A stretch of DNA of 64,000 nucleotides from Allomuricauda ruestringensis DSM 13258 (GCF_000224085.1 NC_015945.1:1809501-1873500), one strand, 5' to 3'. Positions 8,876-18,223 are shown, counted from the stretch's first letter. Numbers and translations are program-made. Notes: generated by a model from the sequence alone, not told the origin.

Positions 8876-8884
8876 TGTTGATAA
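8876..8884 (-). promoter_or_regulatory. DnaA-box-like 9-mer upstream of nrdB
   Basis: On the minus strand this reads TTATCAACA, one base from the E. coli DnaA box TTATCCACA. It lies about 100 bp before nrdB. DnaA is known to bind the E. coli nrdAB promoter; a similar role here is a guess from one site. Confidence 0.25.
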
Positions 8885-8982
8885 AAGTGTTAAGAACCTA
8901 ATGGGTGCAACTTAAAATTCAACAGAAGAAAATATGAATTTTACATTCAAGCTATTTTTTACAACTCCAAACCGTTTTCTTC

Positions 8983-10257
8983 ATGCAGATTACTCAAATA
9001 ACCAAGAGGGACTTTAGTACGCAAGAATTTGATTTACACAAGATTACCAATGCAATCTTGAAGGCTATGACCGCGGTAGACCATGGCCAGATCAACAATG
9101 CGCAGGCCATTGCCAGTAACGTCAACAAGGTGTTGTTGGAACGAAAGAGCCAAGACGAACATTATTTGCCTACCGTCGAAGAAGTGCAAGATGTAGTGGA
9201 GAACGAACTTATGAATAGTGAGTTCCACGATGCCGCAAAAGCCTATATTATTTATAGAAACAAAAGGGCACAAATGCGCGAATCGGATATTTTCGAGAAG
9301 CGTATCAACCTGAAGCCTTATGAGTATCCTCAATTGTATGAGTACGTACCAGCGATCCGACACTCTTATTGGATACATACTGAGTTTAATTTCACCAGTG
9401 ATATCCAAGATTTTAAATCCGGGTTGAACGAAGTTGAACAGAGTGCCATCAAGAATACCATGTTGGCCATTTCCCAAATTGAGGTGGCGGTAAAATCATT
9501 CTGGGGGGATATTTATCATAGAATGCCAAAGCCGGAAATTGGTTCGGTCGGAGCTACGTTTGCCGAGAGTGAGGTGCGTCATCACGATGCATACTCCCAT
9601 CTTTTGGAGATTTTGGGATTGAACCAGGAGTTTGAAAACCTGAAGAAGAAACCTGTTATCATGAAACGAGTGCAGTATTTGGAGACTGCGCTTAAAAATG
9701 CAAAAAGTGAGAACAACAAGGAATATGCAGAATCTATCTTACTTTTCTCCCTTTTCATTGAACATGTGTCCCTCTTCTCTCAGTTTTTGATCATTATGGC
9801 TTTCAATAAGCACAAAAATGTGCTGAAAGGAATTTCCAATGTGGTTGAGGCGACTTCAAAAGAAGAGCAAATTCATGGTGATTTCGGTATCGATGTAATC
9901 AACATCATCAAAAAAGAACACCCAGAGTGGTTCGATGATGCTTATAAAGAAATGATCCAGGACATCTGTGTAAAAGCATTCGATGCAGAAAGCAGAATAG
10001 TGGACTGGATTTTTGAAGCAGGTGAATTGGACTTTCTGCCAAAGAACTTGGTGAACGAATTCATCAAAAACAGATTTAACAATTCCTTGGAGAGTATTGG
10101 AATCTCCAAAATATTCGATGTCGATCAAAAGCTATTAGATCAGACCGAATGGTTCGATGACGAGATCATAGGAACAAAACACGGAGACTTTTTTGTAAAA
10201 AGATCCATCAACTACAGCAAAAGAACACAAAGTATAACAAGCGACGACCTTTTTTAA
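8983..10257 (+). CDS. nrdB: Class I ribonucleotide reductase beta subunit with N-terminal ATP-cone
   Basis: This subunit houses the dimetal radical site that starts ribonucleotide reduction. At 424 residues it is longer than E. coli NrdB because residues about 1-95 form an ATP-cone (KRDFSTQEFDLHKITNAI, VEEVQDVVENELM, AKAYIIYRNKR), normally found on NrdA. The ferritin-like core shows metal ligands E197 and H200 and a Tyr at 204, matching E115, H118 and Y122 of E. coli; E167 is the likely first carboxylate. The C-terminus (SDDLF) is the usual NrdA-docking tail. The arrangement matches the type described in Leeuwenhoekiella blandensis, where dATP inhibits through the NrdB cone. It precedes nrdA by three bases. 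Confidence 0.96.
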   Translation: MQITQITKRDFSTQEFDLHKITNAILKAMTAVDHGQINNAQAIASNVNKVLLERKSQDEHYLPTVEEVQDVVENELMNSEFHDAAKAYIIYRNKRAQMRESDIFEKRINLKPYEYPQLYEYVPAIRHSYWIHTEFNFTSDIQDFKSGLNEVEQSAIKNTMLAISQIEVAVKSFWGDIYHRMPKPEIGSVGATFAESEVRHHDAYSHLLEILGLNQEFENLKKKPVIMKRVQYLETALKNAKSENNKEYAESILLFSLFIEHVSLFSQFLIIMAFNKHKNVLKGISNVVEATSKEEQIHGDFGIDVINIIKKEHPEWFDDAYKEMIQDICVKAFDAESRIVDWIFEAGELDFLPKNLVNEFIKNRFNNSLESIGISKIFDVDQKLLDQTEWFDDEIIGTKHGDFFVKRSINYSKRTQSITSDDLF

Positions 10258-10260
10258 ATT

Positions 10261-12051
10261 ATGGAGAAGAGAACACAAACAACCCCGACCACCGATCAAA
10301 AGCAGGATAACAAAACGCAAGAACTTGTTAACGCAAGAAAGGATACCTTGTCTAAACTCAAAACAGAGGGAGGCAAAGGATTTGAATGGTTGAACGAATA
10401 TAGCCGAAAATTTTTGGCGTCTGGATACCTTACCGAAGGTGTAAGTCCAGAGGAACGTATCCGTGAGATTGGTGATAGGGCAGAGGAGATTTTGCAGATT
10501 CCGGGGTATTCGGACAAATTCTACGGCTATATGTCCGAAGGGTTTTTCTCTTTGGCTTCTCCAGTATGGTCCAATTTTGGAAAAAAGCGTGGGTTGCCCA
10601 TTAGTTGCTTTGGATCGCACATTGATGATGATATGGGGAACATCCTATACACCCAATCAGAGGTCGGAATGATGTCGAAGCTTGGTGGTGGAACATCAGG
10701 ATACTTTGGTAAAATAAGGCATAGGGGGGCTCCTGTAAAAAATAACGGGCAAGCTTCTGGAGCGGTTCACATAATGCAGTTGTTCGAATCCATGGTCGAT
10801 GTGGTCAGTCAAGGATCGGTACGTCGAGGTCGTTTTTCTCCATACTTACCTATTGACCATAAGGACATTATGGAGTTTTTGGAAATAGGTACGGAAGGAA
10901 ACCCTATACAACAATTGACCCATGGGGTAACTGTAACCAACCAATGGATGCAGGAAATGGTCGAGGGTGATGTTGAAAAAAGAACTGTGTGGGCCAAGGT
11001 ATTGCAGCGTAGGGGAGAAATGGGATACCCTTATATATTCTTCTCCGACAATGCCAATGACGGTGCCGCGGATGTCTACAAAGACAAAAACCACCGTATC
11101 CACGCTAGTAACCTGTGTACGGAAATCATGTTACCATCCAACGATGATTGGTCGTTTGTATGCGTACTTTCCAGTATCAACTTAATGCATTACGACAAAT
11201 GGAAGAAGACCGATGCGGTTGAAACCATGGTTCACTTTTTGGATGCCGTAATTACCGAGTTTATCGAAAAACTGGAAGCATACAGAGATTCTTCCGATAG
11301 GGAAGATCGACAAACCTTCCTATTTATGGAGAGGGCCTACAACTTTGCCAAGCAAAACCGTTCGTTGGGCCTAGGTGCTTTGGGTTGGCACTCCTTATTG
11401 CAGTCCAAAAGATTGGCGTTCAACAGTCAAGAAGCCTACAATCTTAACAGCGAGATTTTTAGGGAAATCAAGGAGCGCTCTTACAAAGCATCCGAGCAAT
11501 TGGCAGAACGTTTTGGCGAGCCAGAAGTATTGAAAGGCTACGGAAGACGCAATGCAACCTTGAACGCTATTGCGCCAACCACATCATCCGCCTTTATTTT
11601 GGGGCAGGTATCCCAAGGAATTGAGCCTATTTGGTCCAATTGCTATGTAAAAGATATCGCCAAGATCAAGGTGACCATCAAAAATCCGTTCTTAATGGAT
11701 TTGTTGGAAGAAAAAGGACAGAACACTTCCGAGGTATGGAAGAGCATCCGTGATATGGATGGTTCCGTACAACACTTGGACTTTTTGACCGAAGAGGAGA
11801 AAGCGGTGTTCAAAACCTATTCAGAATTGGATCAGTTGGACATTGTGTACCAAGCGGCCAATAGACAAAACCACATTGATCAAGGACAATCGGTGAACAT
11901 TATTGTACACCCCGACATGCCTACCAAGGATATCAACAAAATCCACGTAACCGCATGGAAACTCGGTTTAAAATCGTTGTACTATCAGCATAGTATGAAT
12001 GCTGCACAGAAATTTAAACAAAAGAAAGATTGTGTTAGCTGTGAGGCATAG
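10261..12051 (+). CDS. nrdA: Class I ribonucleotide reductase alpha subunit, without ATP-cone
   Basis: This catalytic subunit reduces ribonucleoside diphosphates. The 596 residues are far shorter than the 761 of E. coli NrdA because the N-terminal ATP-cone is missing; only a charged tail of about 25 residues precedes the catalytic domain. The active site is complete: C116 (PISCFGS) and C301 as redox pair, N284-C286-E288 (NLCTEI) as radical cysteine triad, Y574-Y575 for radical transfer, and C591/C594 (CVSC) at the C-terminus for re-reduction. It is cotranscribed with nrdB. Overall activity control is therefore expected to reside in NrdB. Confidence 0.97.
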   Translation: MEKRTQTTPTTDQKQDNKTQELVNARKDTLSKLKTEGGKGFEWLNEYSRKFLASGYLTEGVSPEERIREIGDRAEEILQIPGYSDKFYGYMSEGFFSLASPVWSNFGKKRGLPISCFGSHIDDDMGNILYTQSEVGMMSKLGGGTSGYFGKIRHRGAPVKNNGQASGAVHIMQLFESMVDVVSQGSVRRGRFSPYLPIDHKDIMEFLEIGTEGNPIQQLTHGVTVTNQWMQEMVEGDVEKRTVWAKVLQRRGEMGYPYIFFSDNANDGAADVYKDKNHRIHASNLCTEIMLPSNDDWSFVCVLSSINLMHYDKWKKTDAVETMVHFLDAVITEFIEKLEAYRDSSDREDRQTFLFMERAYNFAKQNRSLGLGALGWHSLLQSKRLAFNSQEAYNLNSEIFREIKERSYKASEQLAERFGEPEVLKGYGRRNATLNAIAPTTSSAFILGQVSQGIEPIWSNCYVKDIAKIKVTIKNPFLMDLLEEKGQNTSEVWKSIRDMDGSVQHLDFLTEEEKAVFKTYSELDQLDIVYQAANRQNHIDQGQSVNIIVHPDMPTKDINKIHVTAWKLGLKSLYYQHSMNAAQKFKQKKDCVSCEA

Positions 12052-12082
12052 GTAAAAAACGACCGATCATAAATGAATAATA

Positions 12083-12110
12083 GGCCCTGGGAAATCAGGG
12101 CTTATTTTTT
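12083..12110 (+). terminator. Terminator after nrdA
   Basis: GCCCTG (12084-12089) pairs with CAGGGC (12096-12101) across a six-base loop and is followed by TTATTTTTT. It lies about 30 bp past the nrdA stop. Confidence 0.8.
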
Positions 12111-12368
12111 GTAACACACTTATATACAATGAATTAGTCATTTGTTTTTAGTTGATTGTTCCAGATAAACTTTGGCTACTAACCTATTTTGTTTTCGTAT
12201 TGGGCAAAAAAGCTCAATGAACCATAAATTTAGGGTGTTTCTTTCATCAGTTATTTGTGTTTTCACAACAAAAGCATCCTCCCATACAACATAACTTCCC
12301 ATTTTTACCATGTTCTTGATAAGTTTGGGTACGTCTTACTACGTAAGAACAACCTCATCAACTAAACT
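12111..12368. other. Intergenic region upstream of the DUF11 adhesin
   Basis: No gene is visible. The stretch probably holds the promoter of the adhesin-PorP operon; AAACTTTGG near 12171 is a near match to a -7 box but has an extra base, so no precise promoter is called. Confidence 0.4.
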
Positions 12369-15300
12369 ATGAACAAACCCCAATCCTCCCTACTTTCTAG
12401 GTGTTTTTTATTGGTAGTTTTTCTTGTGTTCGTTTCATTTCAAAAAGCGTATTCACAATCCTGTGCGGTCAATGCGGGTCCTAACCAAACTTTTGATCAG
12501 ACTACCTCGGTTTTTTTAAGCGCAGATACTCCGCCAGTAGGTACGGGAACTTGGAAACAACTATCCGGCCCTACATTGGTGGATTTTGATGATGCAACCG
12601 ATCCCAATACAGAAGTAACCAATGCCACATACGGAACTTACATTTTTGAGTGGACCGTTTCCGGTGCTACTTGCGATACAGCTTCGGATACGGTCGGGAT
12701 TACGATTGAAGGAATTGATTTATCATTGACAAAAACAATTGATAAATCACCCCCTTTGGTGAGCGACAATGTCAGGTTTACCCTAACTGTTTTCAATGAT
12801 GGTCCAAGTGATGCCACCAGTGTGGAAGTTACAGATCTTTTGCCTTCAGGGTACACCTATGTGACGGATAATGGCGATGGTGCGTACAATGAGGCCACTG
12901 GGATATGGAATGTAGGGTCTTTGGCAAGTGGAGGCTCCACAAGCCTAAATATACTTGCCAAGGTAAATGCCTCTGGAGACTACGACAACACAGCCCAAAT
13001 AACGGGGCATGACCAAACGGACATTGATTCAACGCCAAATAATGATGCACCTGGCGAGGATGATCAGGACGAGGTCTCTGTAACACCGGAACCCTTGGTG
13101 GATATTTCCGTGACCAAAACTGTAGATGAGTTTGTCCCTGAAGTGGGAGAGGAGATAGTTTTTACCATAACTGTTCAAAACGATGGACCAAGCGATGCCA
13201 CCAACGTGGTGGTCACCGATGTTTTGGCCTCGGGTTATCAATTGGTGAATGCCGCTCCATCTCTAGGGACTTATAATTCAACCAATGGCTCTTGGGTCGT
13301 TGGCAATTTGGCCAATGGAAATGTAGAAACCTTGGAAGTAACCTTACAGGTTCTATCAACGGGAGATTATACCAACACAGCCGAGTTGACCAATGTTGCT
13401 GAAAAAGATGTGGATTCAACCCCTAACAATAACAACGAATCTGAAGATGATCAACAGTCCATTGAACCTATTCCAATCCCTGTTGCAGATCTTCTTTTGC
13501 GTAAATCCGTGAACGTGTTGAGCCCTTATGTGGGCCAAGAAGTTATTTTTACGGTGAACATTACCAATCTGGGGCCTAGTGATGCCTCTGGTGTTGAGGT
13601 AATGGATCTATTGCCAGATGGATATACCTATGTTTCCCATACTACCACGGCAGGAATCTACAATGCAACCTCTGGAATGTGGGTGCTCAACGGCGATTTG
13701 GCAGAAGGAAGAACAGATACCTTGACCATTGTGGCCACGGTAAATAACTCAGGAGACCATTTTAATGTTGCCGAAGTATTTGCTTCCGATCAATACGATC
13801 CGAATTCCATTCCGAACAACAATAATGTTTTTGAAAACGACCAAGATAATGCTGGAACCACACCCATTCCGTCTGCCGATTTGGCCTTGAACGTAAGTGT
13901 GGACAATGATTTCCCCGATGTTGGAGCACAGGTAACGTTCACCATTACCCTGATAAACGAGGGGCCGAGCGATGCCTTGGGTGTTGAAGTTAAAAATGTG
14001 CTGCCCGATGGTTTTACCTATATCTCTGATGATTCAGGAGGACTTTTTAATTCATCCAACGGAGTTTGGAATGTCGGTACTGTTGCTTTTGAATCCCAAA
14101 TGGAAATGAACATTGTAGCCGAGGTGAATCCTTCCGGAGATTATACCACTACTGCAGAAGTGGTGGATGCACTCTTTTTTGATGCGGATTCAACACCAAA
14201 CAATCATATACTGGCAGAAGATGATCAAGATGAGCAAGCTGTAACACCAAGGTATATTACCGATATTTCGGTTTCCAAAACGGTGAACGATATGAACCCC
14301 GAAGTGGGCGATGAAATTGTTTTTACCATTCAGATAAGCAATAATGGTCCCAACGATGCCTCAGGATTGATCATTGAGGATAAACTTGAAAGTGGGTACG
14401 CATTTGTGTCCGCAACCGTAACATCGGGAATCTATGATGAAATTGCAGGTTCGTGGGATTTACCGGCCGTTTCCAACGGTTCGATCCAAACTTTGGAAAT
14501 ACGGGCAAGAGTGCTTTCCAGTGGAAGTTACCAGAATACTGCGGAACTTACCGCTTTGGATACTTATGACCCAGATTCGACCCCAAACAATAATTTGGGT
14601 TCTGAGGATGACCAAGAAACCGTAATACCAGTTCCAGGTGGGTCGAGTGATTTATCCCTCAATAAAACTGTAGATAATGCCAATCCCAATGTGGGGGATG
14701 TGGTTCGGTTTGTGGTGAGTGTCACCAACCATGGCCCATCAGATGCCAGAAATGTTGAGGTGACCGATGTGTTGCCGTCTGGTTACACCTACGAATCCCA
14801 TACGTCAACGGCTGGGATTTACAATGCTGACTCAGGGATTTGGAGCGTAAACAGGACTATTCTGAATCAGGACACAGAAAGTCTGGAAATTTTGGTCTTG
14901 GTCAATGCACCAACAGGAACCGAAGACGAATATTTGAATACAGCTTTCGTTTCGGAAAGTTTGTATGCTGACCCGGACAGTGACCCTTCAATGGGGCTGG
15001 ATGAAGATGATTTTGCAGATGGTATTGCAGATGATGACGAAGCCACTGCTGTTATAGTGCCTCAAACTACAGACATCGCAATCACAAAAAAAGTGGACAA
15101 TGCCATGCCCAACATTGGCGATGAGGTTGTTTTTGAAATAACTGTAACCAATCAAGGTATGGATAATGCTACCCATCTTGGAATTGAGGAGCAACTGCCT
15201 TTGGGCTATAGTTATGTAAGTTCGGAAGTAACAGTGGGCGCATACGATACAGCATCATCTTTTTGGGAAATTGAATCGTTGCCTGTTGCCGAAACCGCAA

Positions 15301-15710
15301 CATTGTTGCTTACGGTAAAGGTCTTGGATATTGAAGAATACCTAAATGTGGCAAGTTTGGCCTATATGGACCAATGGGATACCGATGAAACAAACAACTT
15401 TGCCGAAGCTTTTGTGGAACCCAGCTGTTTGGTAGTGTACAACGAGTTTTCACCCAATGGAGATGGCGTTAACGACTATTTTAAGATTGATTGTATTTCC
15501 CGTTATCCGAATAATACGCTTCAGGTGTATAACAGATGGGGCAACATTGTTTTTGAGAAACGTTCGTACAGCAATGATTGGGACGGTACGCCCAACGGAC
15601 GGGCCATTGTTCAAAAAGAAGACCAATTGCCAGTAGGAACCTATTATTATGTGCTGGATTTGGGCGATGGGTCCGAACCACGAACAGATTGGTTGTATAT
15701 AAATAGATAA
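12369..15710 (+). CDS. DUF11-repeat surface protein with type-B T9SS (gliding motility-type) C-terminal domain
   Basis: This 1113-residue exported protein starts with a signal peptide ending near KAYSQS. A PKD/immunoglobulin-like segment (about 30-110) is followed by seven DUF11 repeats of about 120-130 residues, each opening with a D(I/L)S(L/V)xK-type strand and containing a GPSDA-like turn and PNNN/EDDQ Asp-rich junction. The final about 85 residues (FSPNGDGVNDYF, YNRWGNIVFE, WLYINR) are a type-B sorting domain. The long Asp-rich repeat stalk suggests a calcium-stabilised adhesin on the outer surface. It sits two bases before a PorP/SprF gene, the typical partner of type-B cargo. No enzymatic domain is seen. 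Confidence 0.92.
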   Translation: MNKPQSSLLSRCFLLVVFLVFVSFQKAYSQSCAVNAGPNQTFDQTTSVFLSADTPPVGTGTWKQLSGPTLVDFDDATDPNTEVTNATYGTYIFEWTVSGATCDTASDTVGITIEGIDLSLTKTIDKSPPLVSDNVRFTLTVFNDGPSDATSVEVTDLLPSGYTYVTDNGDGAYNEATGIWNVGSLASGGSTSLNILAKVNASGDYDNTAQITGHDQTDIDSTPNNDAPGEDDQDEVSVTPEPLVDISVTKTVDEFVPEVGEEIVFTITVQNDGPSDATNVVVTDVLASGYQLVNAAPSLGTYNSTNGSWVVGNLANGNVETLEVTLQVLSTGDYTNTAELTNVAEKDVDSTPNNNNESEDDQQSIEPIPIPVADLLLRKSVNVLSPYVGQEVIFTVNITNLGPSDASGVEVMDLLPDGYTYVSHTTTAGIYNATSGMWVLNGDLAEGRTDTLTIVATVNNSGDHFNVAEVFASDQYDPNSIPNNNNVFENDQDNAGTTPIPSADLALNVSVDNDFPDVGAQVTFTITLINEGPSDALGVEVKNVLPDGFTYISDDSGGLFNSSNGVWNVGTVAFESQMEMNIVAEVNPSGDYTTTAEVVDALFFDADSTPNNHILAEDDQDEQAVTPRYITDISVSKTVNDMNPEVGDEIVFTIQISNNGPNDASGLIIEDKLESGYAFVSATVTSGIYDEIAGSWDLPAVSNGSIQTLEIRARVLSSGSYQNTAELTALDTYDPDSTPNNNLGSEDDQETVIPVPGGSSDLSLNKTVDNANPNVGDVVRFVVSVTNHGPSDARNVEVTDVLPSGYTYESHTSTAGIYNADSGIWSVNRTILNQDTESLEILVLVNAPTGTEDEYLNTAFVSESLYADPDSDPSMGLDEDDFADGIADDDEATAVIVPQTTDIAITKKVDNAMPNIGDEVVFEITVTNQGMDNATHLGIEEQLPLGYSYVSSEVTVGAYDTASSFWEIESLPVAETATLLLTVKVLDIEEYLNVASLAYMDQWDTDETNNFAEAFVEPSCLVVYNEFSPNGDGVNDYFKIDCISRYPNNTLQVYNRWGNIVFEKRSYSNDWDGTPNGRAIVQKEDQLPVGTYYYVLDLGDGSEPRTDWLYINR

Positions 15711-15712
15711 AT

Positions 15713-16654
15713 ATGGGAATTGTTTCAAAAAAATATATAGCCAAAGGATTTAAGCAAGTTTGTGTATTGCTGGTCGTGATGTGTTCATTTTCCATTTATG
15801 CGCAACAGGACCCTCAATTTACCCAGTACATGTACAACACCATGAGTGTGAACCCGGCCTATGCGGGCGCTAATGGGCATATAACTGCTTTGCTGATGCA
15901 CCGTTCCCAATGGGTTGGGGTAAATGGTGCGCCAAATACTCAAGTACTCGCGGTGGATTCTCCTCTGGAAAACAAACTTGGGATAGGGGGAATAATTGCC
16001 CGTGATGCTTTGGGACCTTCTTCCGAAATTTCTTTAGACGGCAATGTTTCTTATACCATTCAACTGGACAGTGCCGACAGAAAACTCTCCTTTGGCATGA
16101 AAGTGGGCGGGCGTATTTTTGATGTGGATTTTTCCAAAGGACTCATGGAAGAAGCCGATGTTGCCTTTCAAAACAATATAAAAAGCAAATTTTTCCCAAC
16201 CATAGGGGCAGGGATTTATTACGATTCCGGAAAAGGATACTTGGGTTTTGCCATACCCAATTTTTTTTCACAAAAGCATTACGATGGGGAAGAACAGGAA
16301 ATCGCCGCAGAACGTTTACATTATTATTTTATTGGTGGAAAAGTGTTTGATTTGACTCCTGATGTAAAACTGAAACCCGCTTTCTTTGTAAAATGGGTGC
16401 CAGGAGCACCTATAATAGCCGATGTGTCGGTAAATGCGCTGCTCAAGGAGACCTTTACCTTTGGTTTGGCCTATCGGTGGGACGATTCTTTCTCTACCTT
16501 GTTGGGTATGCAGATCAATCCAAACTTTAGTGCAGGTTATGCCTATGACCTTACCACTTCCAATTTGGCAAGCTACACGGGAGGGTCGCACGAGCTGTTT
16601 GTGCGGTACGAGTTCAAATCCTCCAAAAAGCAGAAAGAAACGCCAACATTTTAA
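15713..16654 (+). CDS. PorP/SprF family T9SS outer-membrane protein
   Basis: The 313-residue protein has a signal peptide (SFSIYAQQ) and the family hallmark near the mature N-terminus: QDPQFTQYMYN followed by NPAYAGANG and the RSQWVGV segment. The remainder alternates in a way expected for an outer-membrane beta-barrel. SprF of Flavobacterium johnsoniae is needed to export the type-B cargo SprB; this gene, two bases after a type-B cargo gene, is inferred to serve that adhesin. It is one of two PorP/SprF-like genes in the window and is probably not the core T9SS PorP, which usually lies elsewhere. Confidence 0.93.
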   Translation: MGIVSKKYIAKGFKQVCVLLVVMCSFSIYAQQDPQFTQYMYNTMSVNPAYAGANGHITALLMHRSQWVGVNGAPNTQVLAVDSPLENKLGIGGIIARDALGPSSEISLDGNVSYTIQLDSADRKLSFGMKVGGRIFDVDFSKGLMEEADVAFQNNIKSKFFPTIGAGIYYDSGKGYLGFAIPNFFSQKHYDGEEQEIAAERLHYYFIGGKVFDLTPDVKLKPAFFVKWVPGAPIIADVSVNALLKETFTFGLAYRWDDSFSTLLGMQINPNFSAGYAYDLTTSNLASYTGGSHELFVRYEFKSSKKQKETPTF

Positions 16655-16757
16655 ATAGTAGGTAACATATCTTCACTTTAAGAAGTATTCATCAGCAAAA
16701 AATAGTCGTTATCTTTAGCATTGCAATAGGAAAGTAAGCCGCTAAAATTGATTTACA

Positions 16758-17339
16758 ATGGAGAGGAATGAGTTGTACCCCGTTTTTTTGAAAGTTTCAA
16801 ACTTGAACGTACTAATTGTGGGCGGAGGCAATGTTGGATTGGAAAAGCTGACTTTTTTATTGAAATCCAGCCCCAATGCCCAAGTTCAGATGGTAGCTCC
16901 AGAATTTTTGCCAGCTACATTGGAACTGGCCGAAAAGCACAATGTGGAAATTACAAGGGAAGCCTATTCGGAAAATTTTTTGGAAGGAAAACATATAGTT
17001 GTTGCCTGTACGGACAAGCCAGAGGTGAACGAACAGGTGTACCAGGACTGTAGGAGTAGGAGCATATTGGTAAATGTAGCGGACAACCCACCATTTTGCG
17101 ATTTTTATATGGGTGGCATTGTGACCAAGGGCAATGTTAAGGTCGCCATTTCCACAAACGGAAAATCCCCGACCACGGCCAAACGGCTGCGTCAATTTTT
17201 TGAGGATGTTCTTCCTGAAAATATAGACGACCTGGTGAACAACCTTAACGAATACCGCAAAACCTTGAAAGGAGATTTTGAGCAAAAGGTAGATGCCTTG
17301 AACGAGTTCACGAAAGGGTTGGTGAACAAAAAGGATTGA
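16758..17339 (+). CDS. Precorrin-2 dehydrogenase / sirohydrochlorin ferrochelatase (siroheme synthase N-terminal type)
   Basis: This 193-residue cytosolic protein resembles the N-terminal half of CysG and yeast Met8p. It oxidises precorrin-2 with NAD and may insert iron to give siroheme, the cofactor of sulfite and nitrite reductases. The Rossmann motif VGGGNVGLEKL lies at about residues 22-32; IVVACTDKPEVNE, VNVADNPPFCDF and ISTNGKSPTTAKRLRQ follow in the expected order. A stand-alone enzyme implies that the uroporphyrinogen methyltransferase is encoded elsewhere. A TATCTTTA box at 16710-16717 is a plausible -7 element. It converges on the LytTR regulator, with a palindromic repeat between. 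Confidence 0.9.
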   Translation: MERNELYPVFLKVSNLNVLIVGGGNVGLEKLTFLLKSSPNAQVQMVAPEFLPATLELAEKHNVEITREAYSENFLEGKHIVVACTDKPEVNEQVYQDCRSRSILVNVADNPPFCDFYMGGIVTKGNVKVAISTNGKSPTTAKRLRQFFEDVLPENIDDLVNNLNEYRKTLKGDFEQKVDALNEFTKGLVNKKD

Positions 17340-17341
17340 TC

Positions 17342-17437
17342 ACTCGATAATCGAGACTTAAATGCTCTGAGGCTTGCCTCGAAATCAAAATATGTTTTCC
17401 TGCCAATGTCTCGTGGGCTTGCCCCGGGGTAGTTTAC
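17342..17437. repeat. 96-bp palindromic dispersed repeat, family A, copy 1
   Basis: This copy aligns without gaps over 96 bp to 37117-37212, with about 80 identical positions counted by eye. It contains three small inverted repeats: CTCGAT-A-ATCGAG, GAGGC-TT-GCCTC and GGGC-TT-GCCC. It lies between convergent genes and may help terminate both. The structure recalls REP-type or miniature mobile elements. Confidence 0.75.
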
Positions 17438-17460
17438 AGCTTCAATTTTTGGAACGATTT

Positions 17461-18213
17461 TCACAACCGTTTCATGGCTTCGATCAAATCATCTTTTTTT
17501 CTTGGCGAAATGTTCACTTCCAAATCATTGTCCATAACTAAGTGGCCACCTTCGGATTTAACATATTTTTTTACCTTTTTTAAGTTGATGAGGTAGCTGT
17601 TGTGGACCCTCATAAATTGGTGTTCCGAAAGTAAGTTTTCATATTCTTTTAGGTGTTTGCTCACTAAAAGGGTATTGTTGTCCTCAAGCATAAAAGAAGT
17701 GTAGGAACCATCGGCCTTGCATGCAATAATATCGTCAATGGCGATAAATTCCATGCCCGATGTTGTGGCCAAGCAAATTTTCTCGGGTCTTATCTTTCCT
17801 CTGGAAATGCTTTGCATTAAAGTATCCAATTGCTCCCGGTATACGTTGGTATCCATTCTGGTTCTGGCTTTTTCTACAGCTTGTTGCAACTCATCCAGAT
17901 CAATGGGTTTTAACAAATAATCCAACGAACTAAATTTTATGGCTTTAATGGCATATTTTTCAAAGGCTGTGGTAAAGATAACCTCAAAGTTGGGATCTTT
18001 GATTTGATTCAACACATCAAATCCCACACCGGATTGTAGTTCTATATCCAAAAAAACGATATCCGGGCTATAGATGGACAGTACTTTTACCGCTTCATCA
18101 ACGGTGCCTGCCATTGCAATTACTTCAACATCTTTACAGAATTCCTCCAACATGGATTTTAGGGTTTCCCTGCTGTGTTTTTCATCTTCGATTATTACTG
18201 CTTTTAGAATCAT
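17461..18213 (-). CDS. LytTR-family response regulator
   Basis: The 250-residue cytosolic regulator has an N-terminal receiver domain (IIEDE acidic pocket near residues 7-11, phospho-acceptor Asp in IVFLDIEL near 56, TTAFEKYA and LLKPI segments) and a C-terminal LytTR DNA-binding domain (about 150-250, with HLKEYENLL and FMRVHNSYLINLKKV). It lies 10 bp downstream of the histidine kinase gene on the same strand, so the two form a LytS/LytR-like two-component pair. The target genes cannot be read from the sequence. Confidence 0.95.
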   Translation of the reverse strand: MILKAVIIEDEKHSRETLKSMLEEFCKDVEVIAMAGTVDEAVKVLSIYSPDIVFLDIELQSGVGFDVLNQIKDPNFEVIFTTAFEKYAIKAIKFSSLDYLLKPIDLDELQQAVEKARTRMDTNVYREQLDTLMQSISRGKIRPEKICLATTSGMEFIAIDDIIACKADGSYTSFMLEDNNTLLVSKHLKEYENLLSEHQFMRVHNSYLINLKKVKKYVKSEGGHLVMDNDLEVNISPRKKDDLIEAMKRL

Positions 18214-18223
18214 TGGGTTGTTT

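Larger units (their letters stand above)
8528..8982. other. AT-rich intergenic region upstream of nrdB
   Basis: No convincing gene is visible in these 455 bp. Two elements stand out: a perfect AT-rich hairpin (8752-8777) and a DnaA-box-like 9-mer (8876-8884). A weak promoter-like TAATTTTTG occurs near 8684. The region is divergent between the 64-residue gene and nrdB, so it must hold both promoters. Confidence 0.5.

Noticed and set aside
8528..8982. Cobalamin riboswitch or NrdR boxes ahead of nrdB
   Set aside because: No B12-box or paired NrdR motifs were found, and the class I enzyme does not use cobalamin.
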